NCBI GenBank assembly: GCA_032622095.1
Contig: CP136065.1
Location: 243,411,474-243,475,473 of the forward strand
Length of the DNA: 64,000 nt
Direction of reading: 5' to 3'
Source: Siphonodentalium dalli
Taxonomy: Eukaryota; Mollusca; Scaphopoda; Gadilida; Siphonodentaliidae
A program made the position numbers and the translations under genes. The notes under the pieces were generated by a model. The model worked only from the letters and a program-made list of their open reading frames with translations. It had not been told where the DNA came from and did not search any database. How positions within the stretch are numbered: the first letter of the stretch is position 1; every line of letters begins with the position of its first letter. Shown in pieces: positions 39,401-54,400 of this stretch.

Positions 39401-42400
39401 AAATAATCAGTGGTCCATGGGGAACATACATCTAAAGTTTCAGAAATGTGACACCACTTGAACATAAACAACACCATACATCTAAACACTGGCCACAATA
39501 TAAAAAATACCACTGGGAGCCCAGGGTCAGAGTGTCGATCGTTGTGGGGAGCCAGGGTTCAAAGGATTCAATAAGAAGTATTCTTATTGCCCTTAAGCAC
39601 AATAAGAAATATTCTTTCTTATTGCGCTTAAGCGCAATAAGGAATATTCTTATCAATAAGAGCTAATTGCGCATAAGCGCAATAAGGAATCCATTATTGC
39701 GCTTAAGTGCAATAAGGGAAGATCTAATTGAGCTTAAGCGCAATAAGAATATTCCTTATTGCGCTTAAGCGCAATAAGATATTCTTTATTGTGCTTAAGT
39801 GAAATAAGGAATTTCCTTATTGCGCTTAAGCGCAATTAGATATCTTCACAATAAGGGATTCCTTATTGCGCTTAAGCTCAATTATTTATTAAATGTAAAT
39901 TTGGCTTCCCATAAGTTTGAGATCATTTGTGAACCTTTAGCTTTTTTTAATGAATTGTCTCAATGTGATGCTGGAAGCATTTTCCATATTTGGTTTAAAT
40001 CTTAATGGTAGAATATTATGGAAGGGCCCAGTTCAACTCCAATGAAACATTAGCGACTTATGGAGTTGTTATTTAACTACTATTGTGATCCAAACAAGCA
40101 GTCGCAGACGGCGGTATCCCCCGGCCGAATTCTGCAGTTGGGGAAGTGCATTCTCAATAATGTTTGCGTTCTCAGTATGTGCTAAACAAGACGTGGGATT
40201 TTGTCAAAAAGACTGGCTTGCGAACTCATTTTAGGACTGGTCATGGGAACGAATATACCAAAAATCCGTTGACATTTGTGGAAATTAGCCCTGTGACGTT
40301 GTCCATTTGCACCAAAAATAATAAACAAAGTCCAATAACTCTGGTGAAAATATCCGGCCGGACCTGGTTTGCGAACTCGTTCTAGATACTGGTCATGTGA
40401 ACTTATATACCAAAAATCATTGAAATCCGTTAACATTTGTGGAAATGAGCCCTGTGATGTCGTCGATTTGCTATTTGGTAAATTCGACAAAAATAATAAA
40501 CAAAGTCCAATAACTCCTGTAAAAATATCCGGACGGACCTGGCTTGCGAACTCATTCTAGGTAATGGTCAGATGACCTCATATACCAAAACTTTTCGAAA
40601 TCCATTGATATTTGTTCAAGTTATGACTCTTACAAATTTGGGACGGACGGCTAGACAGACGGACGGAACCCATTCCTATATCCCCCGCAAATTTCATTTT
40701 GCGGGGGATAATAAACATACCCCTACATTATAAATCACACCCCTACATTATGAATCACACCCCTACATTATAAATCACACCCCTACATAAATAAATCACA
40801 CCCCTAAAGTGCTTATTTGGGCCCCTACTATCATTATTTTTGTAAAAATAATCACACCCCTGCAGTGCTTATTTGAACCCTACATTTATTCATTTCTGGG
40901 GGTCTGATATGCAAAAATTCTTTCATTTTCTCTTCAGTTTCGGCCTTTTTAATCTTTTATAGCCTACTTAATTAAAGATTACCATCTTCTGTGTTAGTGA
41001 AGTCCAATGGCATGGTTATCTTCTTACTCTAATTGGTGATTATTTGGTATTTCATAATAGTCGGGTACCTGGGAGTCAACATCCTTTCAGGATTCATATA
41101 ACGTATCATCATATTGACTGGATTCACTTCCAAACACATACATCATTTCAATGTACAGTTATATATGTCATCAACGTCGTTTTTCGGTTGATCTATGAGC
41201 GTATAGACCGATCAGTAGACGAATAACATACTGTATAGTTCCGCGAAGCGGATTATACTAAGTATGTTATTGGTCTACTGATCGGTCTGTACGCTCATAG
41301 ATCAACCGAAAAACGACGTTGATGGCGTATAATTACAACTATAACACTTTATTTTCAGCTATCTACTATTAATCCATCTCAGAAAATTAATTGCCAAAAC
41401 ATGATTTTCCGTTGGACGATCTCAAAATTTGGTTGATGGGCCGAAAATAAATTGGCCGAAATTGTCAACGAGCAACTTCGTCAAGCAAACTTTCAGAAAA
41501 TAAATATTTACACTTCAACTTCAATGTTCAGCAATGAACAATCCATTATAAAAAAGCATTACTTGTTTGGCTACGATTTACGTTTAAAATGACTCAACAA
41601 CAACCCAATAATTATCAACACACACAGAGTCGAATCCGCGATCTCCGGTAAAATTATTAACTCCAGACCAGTCCAGACTCCAGTCCGATCATGGCCGATG
41701 TAATTTGTAAACAAATGCCCTGATCATATCTAATGTGCTCGTGACAAATGTCATGTCATTAGCATTGTAATAAAGCTGAAAAATGTTAAAAGGGTTGTAA
41801 TTGGGTAACACATTTTATTTATTTACAATAAATTTTGCCATGTTGATCAGCCTGATTTATGATAAGTTGTGTTCACAGCAGTAACTATACACGTTGTCAT
41901 AGACGCTTTTTCGAAAATTAGACAAATAAAAAACGCGGCACGAACTTTGAGTGTTCAATCGAACTTTACAAAAACATGAATACGGCTGAAATGAACAGAC
42001 ATAAGTATAGTATAGTGTAGATAAGAAGCAGAGACATAGAATATAGACATAGACTACTTGTTCAATGTTTCTAACATTGAGTTTTCGAGTTGTTTTTTCA
42101 CTGAAATTCTCGTTCCGCGCTTTCGCGTCATCCGGGGACGTCGTGTGGGGCGATGGTAATAGACTCGCCCAAATTTCTTAAAGTGTCACTACGCGATGTG
42201 ACTCGTCTACTGCAAAGTCTATGCACTGATAGACGCAGGTCACGCGGTAGCCTCTCGACCAATCAAATGCCCGCATTTCGACGAAAACGAAAGTAGTTGT
42301 TATTATATTCTAATGATGTATGCTGTGTGTGTCTATCAGTTTCAGTTTTTTCAACCCTACTTTTATTCCGCCCAATACTCTTATTTAATTCTGTGATATT

Positions 42401-45400
42401 TTCCACCCCCTACTTTTATTCCGCACCCTTCTTTTAATTGGATCGCGAGAGTACCTCCTACTCTATCTGTGAACAAGCCTTGAAATAGTGTGTCTGTCAT
42501 TTGCAGAATGAGGTCCCCAGAGGGTGAATTTAGTGATGCTACCCCGCATAGTGGGCTAGCATCACCAAATTCACCCTCTGGGGACCTCATTCTGCTTCAA
42601 TCTCCACAGAATGAGGTTCCCAGAGGGTGAATTTGGTGATGCTAGCCCGCTATGCGGGGTAGCATCACTAAATTCACCCTCTGAGAACCTCATTCTGCAA
42701 ATGACAGACACACTATTTCAAGGCTTGTCTGTGAAAACAATTATCAGGAAACCCACAAATAAAGAAAAAGTGGCCAATTGATCTCTTGAGTGTTTGGATA
42801 TCTATTTGAGTACTTACTCGACCAATCGTATGACCTTTATGATGGTTTAAAGGAGAAATGTCAACTTCAAAACATCTGTCAGAATCCATCTCTTCTGATG
42901 TATAGCTATATAATTTATTGAGAACTGCATTGCTGAACTCAGTCCGTGATAGAGCATCACTAGGATGCCACTTCAAAGTTGGAAATCTGATCATTTCTCT
43001 GATAACAACCTTAGCAGGACATCCAACTTTCTTGGATGTTTTGTCAAATTCTTTACTTCTTTCTCTATAATTCAAGGCATCTGTCTGGAAATGAGGGCAC
43101 ACAATGTTGATTATCTGTTTCTTAGACACATATTTTCAAAATGGGCAGGCATGTTTATATATTTATTTTTACATGTAAAATTACCGGGCAGGTTCTTGAT
43201 ATATCAACTTCTTATTCCCTTTTTTTACGACAAAATTTCCCATTTTTTTATATGGTTATTACCGAATTATCCATAAAAAATCCTGTGTGATGTGAAAAAT
43301 AACTTTTAACTCTTTCATGACTGGAGCTTCTTGAAAATTTTCAAAATCCCTGTGCCAATGAATTCTCTTATATATGGGAGCCTTACATATTATTAAGAGA
43401 ATGCATTGGCCTAACTATATGTACCTTGACCTTGTAAGCCTGTGCATTCTCTTATACACGTATGTGCGAGGCTCCCTATGGGAGACTCAAATATATAAGA
43501 TAATGCACTGGCACATGGTGTTTAATGCTTCACCAGTGCAGCTCCTGTCATGAAAGGATTAATGTAAGAATCTAATACTATTGTACAACCCAAAGACATA
43601 CAAATTAAAGGTACTCAATCCGATTCGATGGTCCCCATATCATCAAATTCCAACAACAAATTTTTTTTTGGATGCCACTTCAGTTATCAGAATTGATTAA
43701 TTGCCCAAAAATAATCCAAACCACAGTCAACTATAGTATAAAATTGATCAAAACCTGTTATTTTATCAACATTATGTTCAATGAAATTTTGCCGATTTGT
43801 CAAATATCTGACACAAAAAAAAAACTTTTTGAGTTATCCATCTTCATTCGCAATTTGGTCTGAGACAATCCTCTCATCGACTTTTACTGGGTACTAAATA
43901 TTCCAGGTGGTGAAAAATAATAGATTTTAAAAATCGATATATGATCACTCTGAGCTTTGATGGGTGGGTTCCTCGACTCGAATCAAATATTTTTTACCCC
44001 CAAAGCCAAATAAATATTAATTGAGGGGTGCTTAATCAGATTGAGTACCTTAAACTAAGGCCACAACAATAAAATAGCCTGGTTTATGAACATTTGGGTT
44101 GAAAAAAGTGGAGACAGGAGGTTAAAACAAATAAAAGGTCAGCTGACCTCAGTGTCCCCCGAAAAAGTGGCAAGTCGATGCCGCTTTGTTTAAGAAATTT
44201 TGTTGTTGAAATTTTCTAAGTCGAAAAGGGTTAATAACTCTGTCAAAAAAAAAAATTTCCTTCATCTATATACATGTTGCACATCTTCAATATATGGGCA
44301 ACAATATTCTGAAGTTTCAAATCTCTGGGATGAAATCTGTAGGAGGAGATGATTACACCATGAAGGTACTCAAAAGTGTGACGGACGGACGGATCCCGTT
44401 TCTATAGTCCCCCAAAAATAAATTTTTCGGGGGACAATAATTAATAAATATGTGCATTACCACAACAATTGACAACAAGTGAAAGTGTCCATGAATTTCA
44501 CAAGATTTTTTAATAGCGTAATTTCTACTCAAATTATAATGATAAACTGAGGTAGTTCTTCCTACAAAACTATATGAATAATGGAAATTAATGTGAATGT
44601 GAAAAAGAGACAATGTCAACAACTATTTTCTTCACCACTCTGACACTATGCCTCTAAATTTAATCCCAATGATTTTTTTTACATACTCACGAGTGTCTAA
44701 TAGTAGTACAGGTCAAATTAACAGGACAGGTCGATATAATACATATATTCTCAAAATAAGTGTCCCTTCTAACACGGTCCTCAGCCATTAACAGCACAGT
44801 TGTAACGTCAATGCAACATGGTCATCCTGTTGATAACGCATTGAGTGTACATTAAGACCACGTTGAAATTCACCGGACAACGTTGAAGTTTAACGCGGAC
44901 TTCGTTGAAGTTACAACGCGGACAGCATTGAAGTTTAACACATTACCTTGGGAGTCAACGCAGCCATGTAATGTAAGCACTGAATTGCGTTAGCCGATTT
45001 TGTAGTATCTTTTAATTTTGTTTTATTTACGTTCACTTGAAAAATTCCCTGTTCTGTTGGATAAATATCAGACACCATTTAGGACAAAAATCATCCTGTG
45101 CCTGGTTGATAATATAAAAATATTTATGAGGAAGCATTGGAATGCCCAGACATGACAGAGAATCAACAACATACTAGCATCACCGCCCTAATTAAATGCC
45201 TAACACACTATCAAAGGAAGACACACCTGTGCATTGTTAGGAAGAAATTCAGAACGTCAATCTAATTGAGAGATGCCCACGTGTGTGCAGTACGCAACAG
45301 GGATTGAACATTTCAACCCAACACTCCAAATTGGCCATGTTGTCAATCAATATAAAAGACAAGTAGGAGTAGTCATCTTCATCAAATTGCCACATTGTAA

Positions 45401-48400
45401 TATAATATCTTTGCCCCAGAAAGCTACAGTATGGATGCAGAACGGTCTTTGACCTAAACTTCAAAAGACGAGACAATGTGACAACGTGAGCGCATGGTCA
45501 AATAGAACTTCACGATGGGAAGTTATGGTTTTTCATGAAAGGTCAACATGGCACCGATCTCTGAATAATATTTTTTTGAACTTTATGCATGTATATAATT
45601 ATGCGGATGAAAGGCTAATTAAAGTCAGAATAATCATCAAGTCCTGATATTCTTCAGCATGAAGAACAAATGGTGTTTATTTTATAATTATTGTTGGTTT
45701 ATTTAATATATGGTATACGTTGTATGAATAACGAGTCTGTGTCGCTTGGCGGACAAAATATGTCTGTAAGGCCATCATAAAGACATACCAACATATCACT
45801 GTTGGAATCCAAGGCACCGCTCGTTCTGTTTACGACCACCTACACCGTGTTATGTTTCGTTGGCGGTTATCTCGACTGCGTTTTGTTGCGCTGACGGTTA
45901 CACCGACCGCGTTATATTGTGATGACAGTTACCTGGACCGGGTTGAAAATTACAACCACGTTGGAGTAACATTACGACCACGTCGCATTAACACTAAAAC
46001 CGCGTTGATGGTCATATTTCAGCACGGTCTCAACGCGGCTCCAACGTGGTCGAGAAGGGCACTTATTTTGAGAATATGCATAGTACAGGGTGCATTGATA
46101 CATCCATAAAAACAGGGATTTTTCTGCCTATTTTGGGAATGGGTCCGGGTCCGTTCGAATTGGGAAAAATGTGTCTTTCCAGACCAAAATTGGGAATTTT
46201 CCATGTTTTAGAAAAATTCAATTAATCACTGTTACACACAAGTAAATAGTACTAATACCGTAATTTTCGGTGTATAACGCTACTTAAACACAGGTAACTC
46301 AAAGATGGAGTAAAATCCCAGCCCATTGGGGTCCATTTCTCAGCCTCAGGTAAGTTGAAAATTCACAGATAACAACGGAAGGATTCAAGCCATCCACCAA
46401 ACTTCGACGGAAAAACGGTAATAATAGTGCGGGGGGGGGGGGGGGGGGGGGGGGGGGTGCGGTTCCAGCAAATGTTTATAAAATTAACAGTGAGGACAAG
46501 TTTTTTCTTCTCCGCAAGATTATATTTTTGTTTAAATGGAGCCCCACGCTGCCACAGTAAAAAATGTGTATTCCGGTAACCACATGGTGCGTCCCCCCTA
46601 ATAATGAGATAATCCTACTGAAAACGTGCGCAAACGTCATGGATACACGGCTTAATCGTAAACCGATGAGTCCACTTTTAACGGAATGCGGGGGGATGTG
46701 TATTCTGGAAGAACATGGTGCGTCCCCCTGATAATGAGATAATCCTAGCAACCACGTGCGCGAAAGTAATATATACTGGCTTACAAGTCGGATGCGGCCA
46801 CTTTCAAATGAATGCGGGGAGGTAAACACCTGGCTCGCCCTGCTATGTTTATTTGTGGGAATTCCTCTCAAGCGAGTGACGTATTTACTATAATAACTCA
46901 TTCGGCAAACCTCGTCAGATTCCGTCACGGCCCGCAGAGGTCACAGGTCGAGGAGTTCAGAATGTATAATAACTGTCAAACTTTGATAATTATTCAATAA
47001 ACCCGATGATATTATATACCTGCCTGCAATTGGGAATTTGGTGGTTGAAAATTGGGAATAAAGGTGCCTTTTTCCCATTGGGAATGGGGCCGTTTACCGG
47101 ACCCTGAGGACACCTGAAAAAGTTCCAGATATCTGAATACTATAGCACATAGTTTGTTGTAAATGTTAGAGATACTAGAAAAGAGACACTGGTGAATATA
47201 AAGATAAATATTAACTGCAGTATATACTTCTATTTTTGAGCAGTTCATACTGAAAATTGAATAATCAGAGAATTGGACATGTCAAAAATTAATAAACGTA
47301 CAGGGCCAAACAAGGATTGTACAGGAGCGAATTTCATCCGGAAAAAATAAACGTACACGTATTACTATTAGGCAGTCGAGAGTAAACAAAACATAAAAAG
47401 TTTAATTTTTTTTTTACAATATTGAGATAATGGTTGTAGGAGTTCATACCTTTAAATCTCCTGTATCTTTGGTCCTACATTTCTTCGGCTCTCCCCCATG
47501 CACACATTTTTTCACTCTTGAATTTAAGACAACATGGGGTACTTCATCATCAAAGAAATTCACAATATATTTGTGATTACTTCTCAGTGCTGTAAACAAA
47601 TAGTACAGATTTAGAATAAGCATTGTTCAAGGCACAAGCCTTGAAATAGTGTGTCTGTCATTTGCAGAATGAGTTCCACAAAGGGTGAATTTAGTGATGT
47701 TACCCCGCATAGCGGGCTAGCATCACCAAATTCACCCTCTGGGAACCTCATTCTGCTGAGTTGTAAGCAGAATGAGGTCCCCAGAGGGTGAATTTGGTGA
47801 TGCTAGCCCACTATGCAGGGTAGCATCACTAAATTCACCCTCTGTGGACCTCATTCTGCAAATGACAGACACACTATTTCAAGGCTTGATTATGCAAGGC
47901 AGATTTAATTGTTAATAGCGCTTGTACGCATTGAGCTCCCGAGTACGTCACGAATAATGATATCATATGCTAAAAATAGATTTTCGGACAAACTTTACCA
48001 CGTGTTTGAGAACGCATGCATTTACTGCATGTGTGAGATTGAGAGTGGGTCTATAAAACTAATTGTAACTTTGTTATCTTTTTTAGTTTTTACGTGAAAA
48101 TTTACACATATATCAGGGACATATACTTCTTCCAGAATATTAAAAAACATTTTCAGTTGCTCATTGTATTTTTTTTATTGTTTACGACAAAATAGTCGAA
48201 GTCGGGAAATTCATAAAACTGCGGTATAAACTACCCAGTGTTTGCAGTGTTAGAAAACGCCCAATCAAAATAGTTCTTTAGTAATTGTTTACACCAATTT
48301 GTTTTTCAAAGAATATAGAGTAAACATAGTCCTCTCGGAATATCAAAATAATTAACCCCCAGACAGCCGACACCACGACAATTAATTCACGCTTCACACC

Positions 48401-51400
48401 TCGGACTTTGTCAGAGTGTCTGACGAAAACGAAAGTTATCTGTCTAAATGTCCCATTTTCGTGTCGAATGGTGATATAAACCTCATTTGTCAGGTGCATG
48501 GATAAATATGATTATTATATACCATATACAGATTTTAAAACGCTCTTTAATAATATCGTATTTGAGCTGTCATAAACAAACTCTATAATTTCTATTCGAA
48601 ATGGCCCCGTTTTTTTGTTGTTAATTTGTGACTGGATGCCTCGCTCGAAGTACGTTATTTTACTATATAAAACTTCATTGTGTCGCTGAAAGTATGGGAA
48701 ATCAATATATAAGGCATATCTTTTGCCTGTATACGATAAACACCGGGTCATACATTTCAATCCACCAGGTCTGCATCAGAAACGATTTGACGATAACATT
48801 AGCACCAAAGATGTTCCCGAACATGAGACATGGGAATAGAGCGAAATGTTTTTGATGAGGCGTGCACAAATATGTAACAGCAGGCTGAGTTTCGTTACAT
48901 TTGCTTGCGATATATTAGTTAGAAGGGAATTTAGATTGTCAATGCGAGAAACAACTAGTGTCAGTACAGCATGCTTCATGGCTCGTTCACTGAGGTATGA
49001 GCGGACTCGACGAAGACAACTAAGATGGAAATATCCTGACTTTAGTATAGATGACACTGTTTTATCGATAGACATTGTTTCATCGAAATAACCACCAAGG
49101 TTACGAAGTGAGTCGACACATGCATTTATTGTTGTGTCTCCCAACTTCACATTGTACAAATGTACTTTGCGTAGCTCCGTCAAAGAATGTTTTGATCCCA
49201 TGACAATAAATTCTGATTTATTATCATTTAGTTTGAGTCTGTTCATGGACATCCATTCACTAATCTCAAGAAAACAGCATTCTAATTATTACATGCTCTT
49301 TTGTATCCCATGTGGTCTTTACGAGAAAAGTCAACTGTCATCGGCATACATGTGGTAGTTGACTGCATGTTTTTTCATAATATCACCAAGGGGCAAAGTA
49401 TAACATAGAAACAGTAGTGGGCCAAGAATAATACTAATAGCAGACGACTAAATAAAATTCCCGTTGTTTGGCGAGACTTTGAGATCCTGTGTGTCTTTTT
49501 GACAGTTCAAGAGATCATGGGTGTCTTTTTGCCAGAAACAATGCGACAATGACCTATTCAGCTTTATTGGGGGCGCTGGTTAGCCTGGAGTCACACATGC
49601 ACACCTGATTGTCGCGGAAGCGAGTTTGCGATATGATGTCATCATGTACGAGCATATTGACTGCCTAGCAGCGTTATGGTAGAATGTTATTCAACTGAGA
49701 ATGGTATACTTTACAACAGGAAGCATGCACCCGAATTTCTTACTTGACAAACCACGAAAAATGACAATTACGAAAATAATGTAATTTACAGTAGTGTTAT
49801 TTATCGAAGTTCTCGGCGCTGTCAGGAAGACAATATTTTGGCCATGACACCGCCTGGATAAAAGTATACATTTCTATTTAAAAACCACTGCAATTTACAA
49901 TGTAAAATGAATATGTGTGTGTATACTTTTATCTAATAAATCATCATACATTCGGCACATCCACGCACATTCGTACATCGAGTGATAGAACGCATGTTAA
50001 TGTTTGTCCGAATCTCCAGCGCCTCGCTGTGAAATTAATTATTTTTAGAACAGATGGTCAATGCGTACAAATGCTATTTTTGGCAGCCCTCTTCCGGGCC
50101 ACAATTACAACAACTCAGTTTTCAAGACTAAAGTTGCAGAAGATAAAATTCATAATCGAGGCGCCCAATGGGTGAACATCACCAACTTCAACTGGGAAAC
50201 TTCTATCTGATCCTAGGTCTACCATAGCAGTTGAGGGCCTAAGCAGAATGAGGTCCCCAGAGGGTGAATTTAGTGATGCTAGCCCACTATGCGTGGTAGC
50301 GTCACTAAATTCACCCTCTGGGACCTCATTCTGCAAATTACAGACACACTATTTGCAGGCTTGAATTTCACAGACAGTGAATAATACACAGACAAAACTG
50401 AAGATTGGGTACATTGTTTGTCTATAAAGACATTAACCCTTTACCCAACAAACCGGCCAAAAACGGCCAAATAAAGCTGCAACAGCCTAAATTATCTTGG
50501 GTCTGTCTCAATAAAACCATACAAATATGGATATCATTGGAACCGGCTCATTGACCACATTGTGATAGTTACAGTTATGCCCTGTGCCAATGCATTCTCT
50601 TATATATGCGAGTCGACCATAGGTCGCCTCGCATATATAAGAGAATGCATTGGCCTAAAAAAAAACCTTTTTTTAATACTTTTTACCATTTTTTCTTACA
50701 TTCTTTAACAATTTTATAATTTTTAATGTGTTAGGCCAATGCATTCTCTTATATATGCGAGGCGACCTATGGTCGACTCGCATATATAAGAGAATGCATT
50801 GGCACAGGGCCCTTCTGTTGGGTAAAGAGTTAAAGTCATAATACAGAAGTTTAGTTCGATTGTAAGATCATGGTCAAGTCTGTAGTATATATGCAATGGT
50901 GATCGATATATGTGGGATACATGCAAGTCTGTAGTATATATGCAATGGTGATCGATATATGTGGGATACATGCAAGTCTGTAGTATATATGCAATGGTGA
51001 TCGATATATGTGGGATACATGCAAGTCTGTAGTATATATGCAATGGTGATCGATATATGTGGGATACAGTTTAACCCTTTACCCAACAGAAGGGCCCTGT
51101 GCCAATGCATTCTCTTATATAAGCGAGTCGACCATAGGTCGCCTCGCATATATAAGAGAATGCATTGGCTTAACACATTAAAAATTATAAAATTGTTAAA
51201 AAATGTAAGAAAAAATGGTAAAAATTGTTTTAAAAAGATTTTTTTTAGGCCAATGCATTCTCTTATATATGCGAGGCGACCCATGGTCGACTCGCATATA
51301 TAAGAGAATGCATTGGCACAGGGCATAACTGTAACTATCACAATGTGGTCAAGGAGCCGGTTCCAATGATATCCATATTTGTATGGTTCTATTGAGACAG

Positions 51401-54400
51401 ACCGAAGAGATATTTTAGGCTGTTGAAGCTTTTGGTTTTGGCCGGTTTGTTGGGTAAAGGGTTAAATCTAGATGCAGTGAAGAACCCAGGGATTTTTTGG
51501 TGACACCAAATTTACTTTTTCCAAATATTTTGCCAAATGAAAATACTTTTTGCCAAATTATTTTAGAAATTGCCAAGTGCTATCACTGATACATGTAGTA
51601 TCAGTTTCTGCAACACTCAGTCTTATGTTTCGGCAATCGCTGTTTGAACAACTTATTAATATTAATAAACCCGTCACACATCAATACTAATGCTATCAAA
51701 TTAACTGCATCTTGATACAGGTGTTAACTGTCCCTAAGCCTAATAAAACACTGCTAATAAAATTGTAAGTGATTCCTCTTTTCAACTTTCTTGAAGAATT
51801 AAAAAGTGACTTGCCAAATGAAAATATGTTTTGCCAAATGTGAATTAATTTTGCCATTGGCAAATTTGGCAAGTGGCAACGCGAACCCTGTGGTGGGGGG
51901 TCCGGGGGTTCCCCCACAGAAAAAATGCAGTATTTAGAATTTTACTGAGAGGTCAATTTGATCAAGTTTCTCAAGAGTAACTTTGGTAATTTTGATAGAT
52001 GTACCGGGGATTGGAAATGATAGATGTACTAGTAGATGTATGGGATTGGAAATGCTTATAAGTTATTGTCAGATATCTTTTGGTTCAATGGATTATGATT
52101 ATCCTGCTTGAAATGAGACTTACCGTTATCACTCTGATTCATATAATAGACTATTTTCTAAAATTCAATTTAGAAACGCATACATAATAAACTAGTAGTG
52201 CAGAAACAATGTCTATTAAGTTATTAATTACACGTAGTACTAATCTCCATGTTAGTTAGTAATTACACGTAGTACTAATCTCCATGTTAGTTAGTAATTA
52301 CATGTAGTACTAATCTCCATGTTAGTTATTAATTACACGTAATACTAATCTCCATGTTAGTTAGTAATTACACGTAGTACTAATCTCCATGTTAGTTAGT
52401 AATTACACGTAGTACTAATCTCCATGTTAGTTATTAATTACACGTAGTACTAATCTCCATGTTAGTTATTAATTTGGTATTATGAGATCCCACCTGATAG
52501 CCAGGTTAATTTTATCAAATTGTCATTGTTCCTGTACTGTATTGTGTAATTTCACTTGAATTTGATTGAAATAGTGAAGTCTGAAGGCTGAATGATAACA
52601 AACCTAAACTCAAACTATTTGAAGTGTTCACAGATGAAAGCTAAAGCTAAACATACATTACAGTATAATTCCACTTGTTAAACTTAAATCTTTTTGTAAA
52701 CTTAAATGTCTTATGTCAATATTTATAAATGTATTTGTATCTTGTTATGATATGAATTGTGACCTGGAGTTTGGGTGCCCATTTTAAACAGTTACAAGTA
52801 TGAAAACCAGCCTGTATATATCCCTGAGATGCCACATATTTACTATCAGGTGCCTAATAACAGTGTCGGCAGGATTATTAATTTTGGAGAAAATTCCCAA
52901 TGATCGCTATTATTTGGCATTAAAACATAGAGCGAAATTTCCATGATTATTATCAATTTCAGCATAAATCACTATTATTAGGCCATCACAATTATTAGGC
53001 CATCACAATTATTAGGCCATCACTATTATTAGGCCATCACAATTATTAGGCCATCACAATTATTAGGCACCTGAGAGTAGAACATGCCTAAGAGTAAGAT
53101 GTTACACTTTTAAGGGAACTCTTCATATACTTTCAGCAAGCCTTGAAATAGCGTGCCTGTCATTTGCAGAATGAGGTCCCCAGAGGGTGAATTTAGTGAT
53201 GCTACCCCACAGAGCGGGTTAGCATCACCAAATTCACCCTCTGGGAACCTCATTCTGCTGAGTTGTAAGCAGAATGGGGTCCCCAGAGGGTGAATTTGGT
53301 GATGCTAGCCCGCTATGTGGGGTAGCATCACTAAATTTACCCTCTGGGGACCTCATTCTGCAAATGACAGACACGCTGTCTCAAGGCTTGACTTTCAGTC
53401 TGTTTGAGATTATATCCCGATATGACCAGGTCTATGCTCAGTTTGGAGGAATCGGTATTGCTATTGGATTTAATAATGGATGTGATGTGAAATGAGGATG
53501 ATGAGATGTTAATAGCGTTAACCCTTTGGAGAGTATCTGTAACGTCATATACATGACGCCATGAGTAAATTTAACGTCAACGTCATAGCAATAATTATTA
53601 ACAAGTTCGGGTCAAAAGGGTCCAATAATTCGTTTTAATTTATGTTAATTTTTTGTTAACGTGTGTTATCATAATCGATTGCACTTATACATTTGGGATA
53701 TTATACTAATGAAAATAACACCAATACAAATCATTTATTATAGATATCAGATGATTTATTGAAGTTATGTCTACATAAAATAACACTTCCTGAAACGACA
53801 TATATGTCGTTCTACTCCTCAACCGATAGATGACATATATGACGTTCTACTCGCCAAAGGGTTAAAGACATATTATGTACTTGTTCGGGTGCGTTAAACT
53901 GATAAGTTAGTATTCAGGCGCTATGCAAACTGGGGGAATATTATAAAGTTATTATACAATGTTGTGTACAGTATGTGTTTTTCTTGTACGAGTCCAGGTT
54001 GTGGTGAAAAGTCATATTGGACGAGACACGCCAGTGTCGAGTCAAATATGACTTTTCACCACAACCTGGACGAGTATAAGAAAAACTCATACTGTACACA
54101 ACATTGTATAATGACATTTTTATTATCCATCTGTATGTTTATCCAAATTTTGGGAATAAAACTTTTGTGGTTATTTTTGGTATTTGTCGCCACTTAATTC
54201 TCGATAAAAGCCTGTATTTTGATCACCAGAAAGCATGATTTGGAAAAGTAAACACGGAAGTAAGAAAAAAATTCAACGCGGAAGTGAAACATCTGCTAAA
54301 ATCCACCAGTGTTGCGCGCGCATCACAATTTCACCGATTCATTTCGCAATAGAGTTAATTCGTGACGTCACGGAGTCCCAATAAAAAGTGATATTGTAGT

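Noticed and set aside
50723-51341. 155-aa minus-strand frame with repeated '[15 protein letters not shown]'
   Set aside because: Translation of the 49-bp tandem repeat and neighbouring hairpins.
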